The notes beneath the pieces are model-generated. The model saw nothing but the letters and a program-made list of their open reading frames with translations, ran no database searches and was not told the DNA's origin. The position numbers and the translations under genes were made by a program. Positions 63,772 through 64,000 of a stretch of DNA of 64,000 nt are shown here, in pieces; positions within the stretch are counted from its first letter, which is position 1, and each line of letters starts with the position of its first letter. Origin of the DNA: Enhygromyxa salina (lineage in GTDB: Bacteria; Myxococcota_A; Polyangia; Nannocystales; Nannocystaceae); assembly GCF_002994615.1 (NCBI RefSeq), contig NZ_PVNK01000138.1, forward strand, positions 1 to 64,000, written 5' to 3'.

Positions 63772-64000
63772 ATGTTCGACCGCGCAGCGCTCCTCCTCTC
63801 GATGTCGTTGGTGGTCGTCACGGGCTGCGGACCTGCGGGCGACGGCGCCGTCGCGTGCGGACAGCTCGAGCCTCGCAACGCCGACGAGGTCGCGCTGTGC
63901 AACGGCCTCGACCAGGCCGTGATCGCCCGGGTCGCCGTGCCCGAGGGCGAGCCGCCGGCGTCGGGCTGGCCGGGCGTCGTCATGCTCCACGGGTCGGGCG
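63772..64000 (+). CDS. Lipoprotein, probable alpha/beta-hydrolase (partial, runs off the right edge)
   Basis: The frame from ATG 63772 reads MFDRAALLLSMSLVVVTGC, a lipoprotein signal. The mature part begins GPAGDGAVACGQLEPRN, and SGWPGVVMLHGSG at the edge is the HG oxyanion motif of alpha/beta hydrolases such as dienelactone hydrolases. Only 76 codons are present. Confidence 0.6.
   Translation, partial: MFDRAALLLSMSLVVVTGCGPAGDGAVACGQLEPRNADEVALCNGLDQAVIARVAVPEGEPPASGWPGVVMLHGSG

Overview
The window is very GC-rich, with dense genes that often overlap by ATGA or GTGA. It carries many Cys-rich or Gly-Asp-repeat lipoproteins, a vWA lipoprotein, a giant Ser/Thr-kinase/ATPase/histidine-kinase hybrid and sterol-type enzymes. 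Together these suggest a myxobacterium, most likely of the Nannocystis/Plesiocystis/Enhygromyxa group. This is inferred from gene content only; there is no rRNA gene here.

Layout. 1-6.7 kb: the inactive translesion polymerase imuB runs off the left edge, divergent from three secreted lipoproteins (GH114-like, FG-GAP/VCBS-like, Cys-rich). A small V4R-like sensor gene follows. 7.2-10.3 kb: TCA-cycle operon mdh-sucC-sucD with a strong terminator. 10.2-15.8 kb: a 587-bp block (sucD tail, terminator, PepSY membrane gene) is present twice, offset by exactly 4,939 bp. Between the copies lie a lipoprotein, an IS91-type transposase remnant, a vWA lipoprotein and a ferritin-like protein. 15.9-21.6 kb: an M50-like membrane protease, then a homospermidine-synthase-like dehydrogenase divergent from a thermospermine-synthase-like enzyme, an ATP-grasp ligase and an MBL-fold hydrolase. 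21.6-23.9 kb: TetR, sterol-desaturase-type hydroxylase and SBF transporter. 23.9-29.1 kb: a GAF-PAS histidine kinase and two acyl-CoA ligases. 29.1-30.1 kb: three tandem copies of a ~239-bp unit. 30.1-36.9 kb: a urate-degradation operon (puuD, allB, alc, uraD, uraH) plus a DUF6986-type aldolase.

37.4-39.6 kb: an AvcD-like antiphage deaminase with a DUF488-like partner, beside a broken ketopantoate-reductase-like gene. 39.6-43.6 kb: geranylgeranyl-reductase-type oxidoreductase, UbiA prenyltransferase and a polytopic membrane protein. 43.7-49.4 kb: a 1,891-aa signalling hybrid whose C-terminal half is paralogous to the 23.9-kb kinase. 49.4-52.1 kb: two small unknown genes, a long inverted-repeat element and an outer-membrane beta-barrel protein. 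52.5-59.5 kb: a Rieske/glutamate-synthase-domain fusion, unknown genes, then a sugar-epimerase/3beta-HSD-like enzyme with a eukaryote-like steroid 5alpha-reductase, an SDR, a LuxR-type regulator and a SnoaL-like protein. 59.5-63.7 kb: the arginine deiminase pathway, with ornithine carbamoyltransferase (minus strand) divergent from arginine deiminase and carbamate kinase (plus strand). A partial lipoprotein hydrolase runs off the right edge.

Repeats worth attention are a dispersed palindrome CTAGCAGCCCGGGCTGCTAG that supplies stop codons to several genes, a short post-stop repeat, and the ~239-bp tandem units. No tRNA, rRNA or CRISPR array was seen. All functional calls rest on motif reading by eye; no database search was run.
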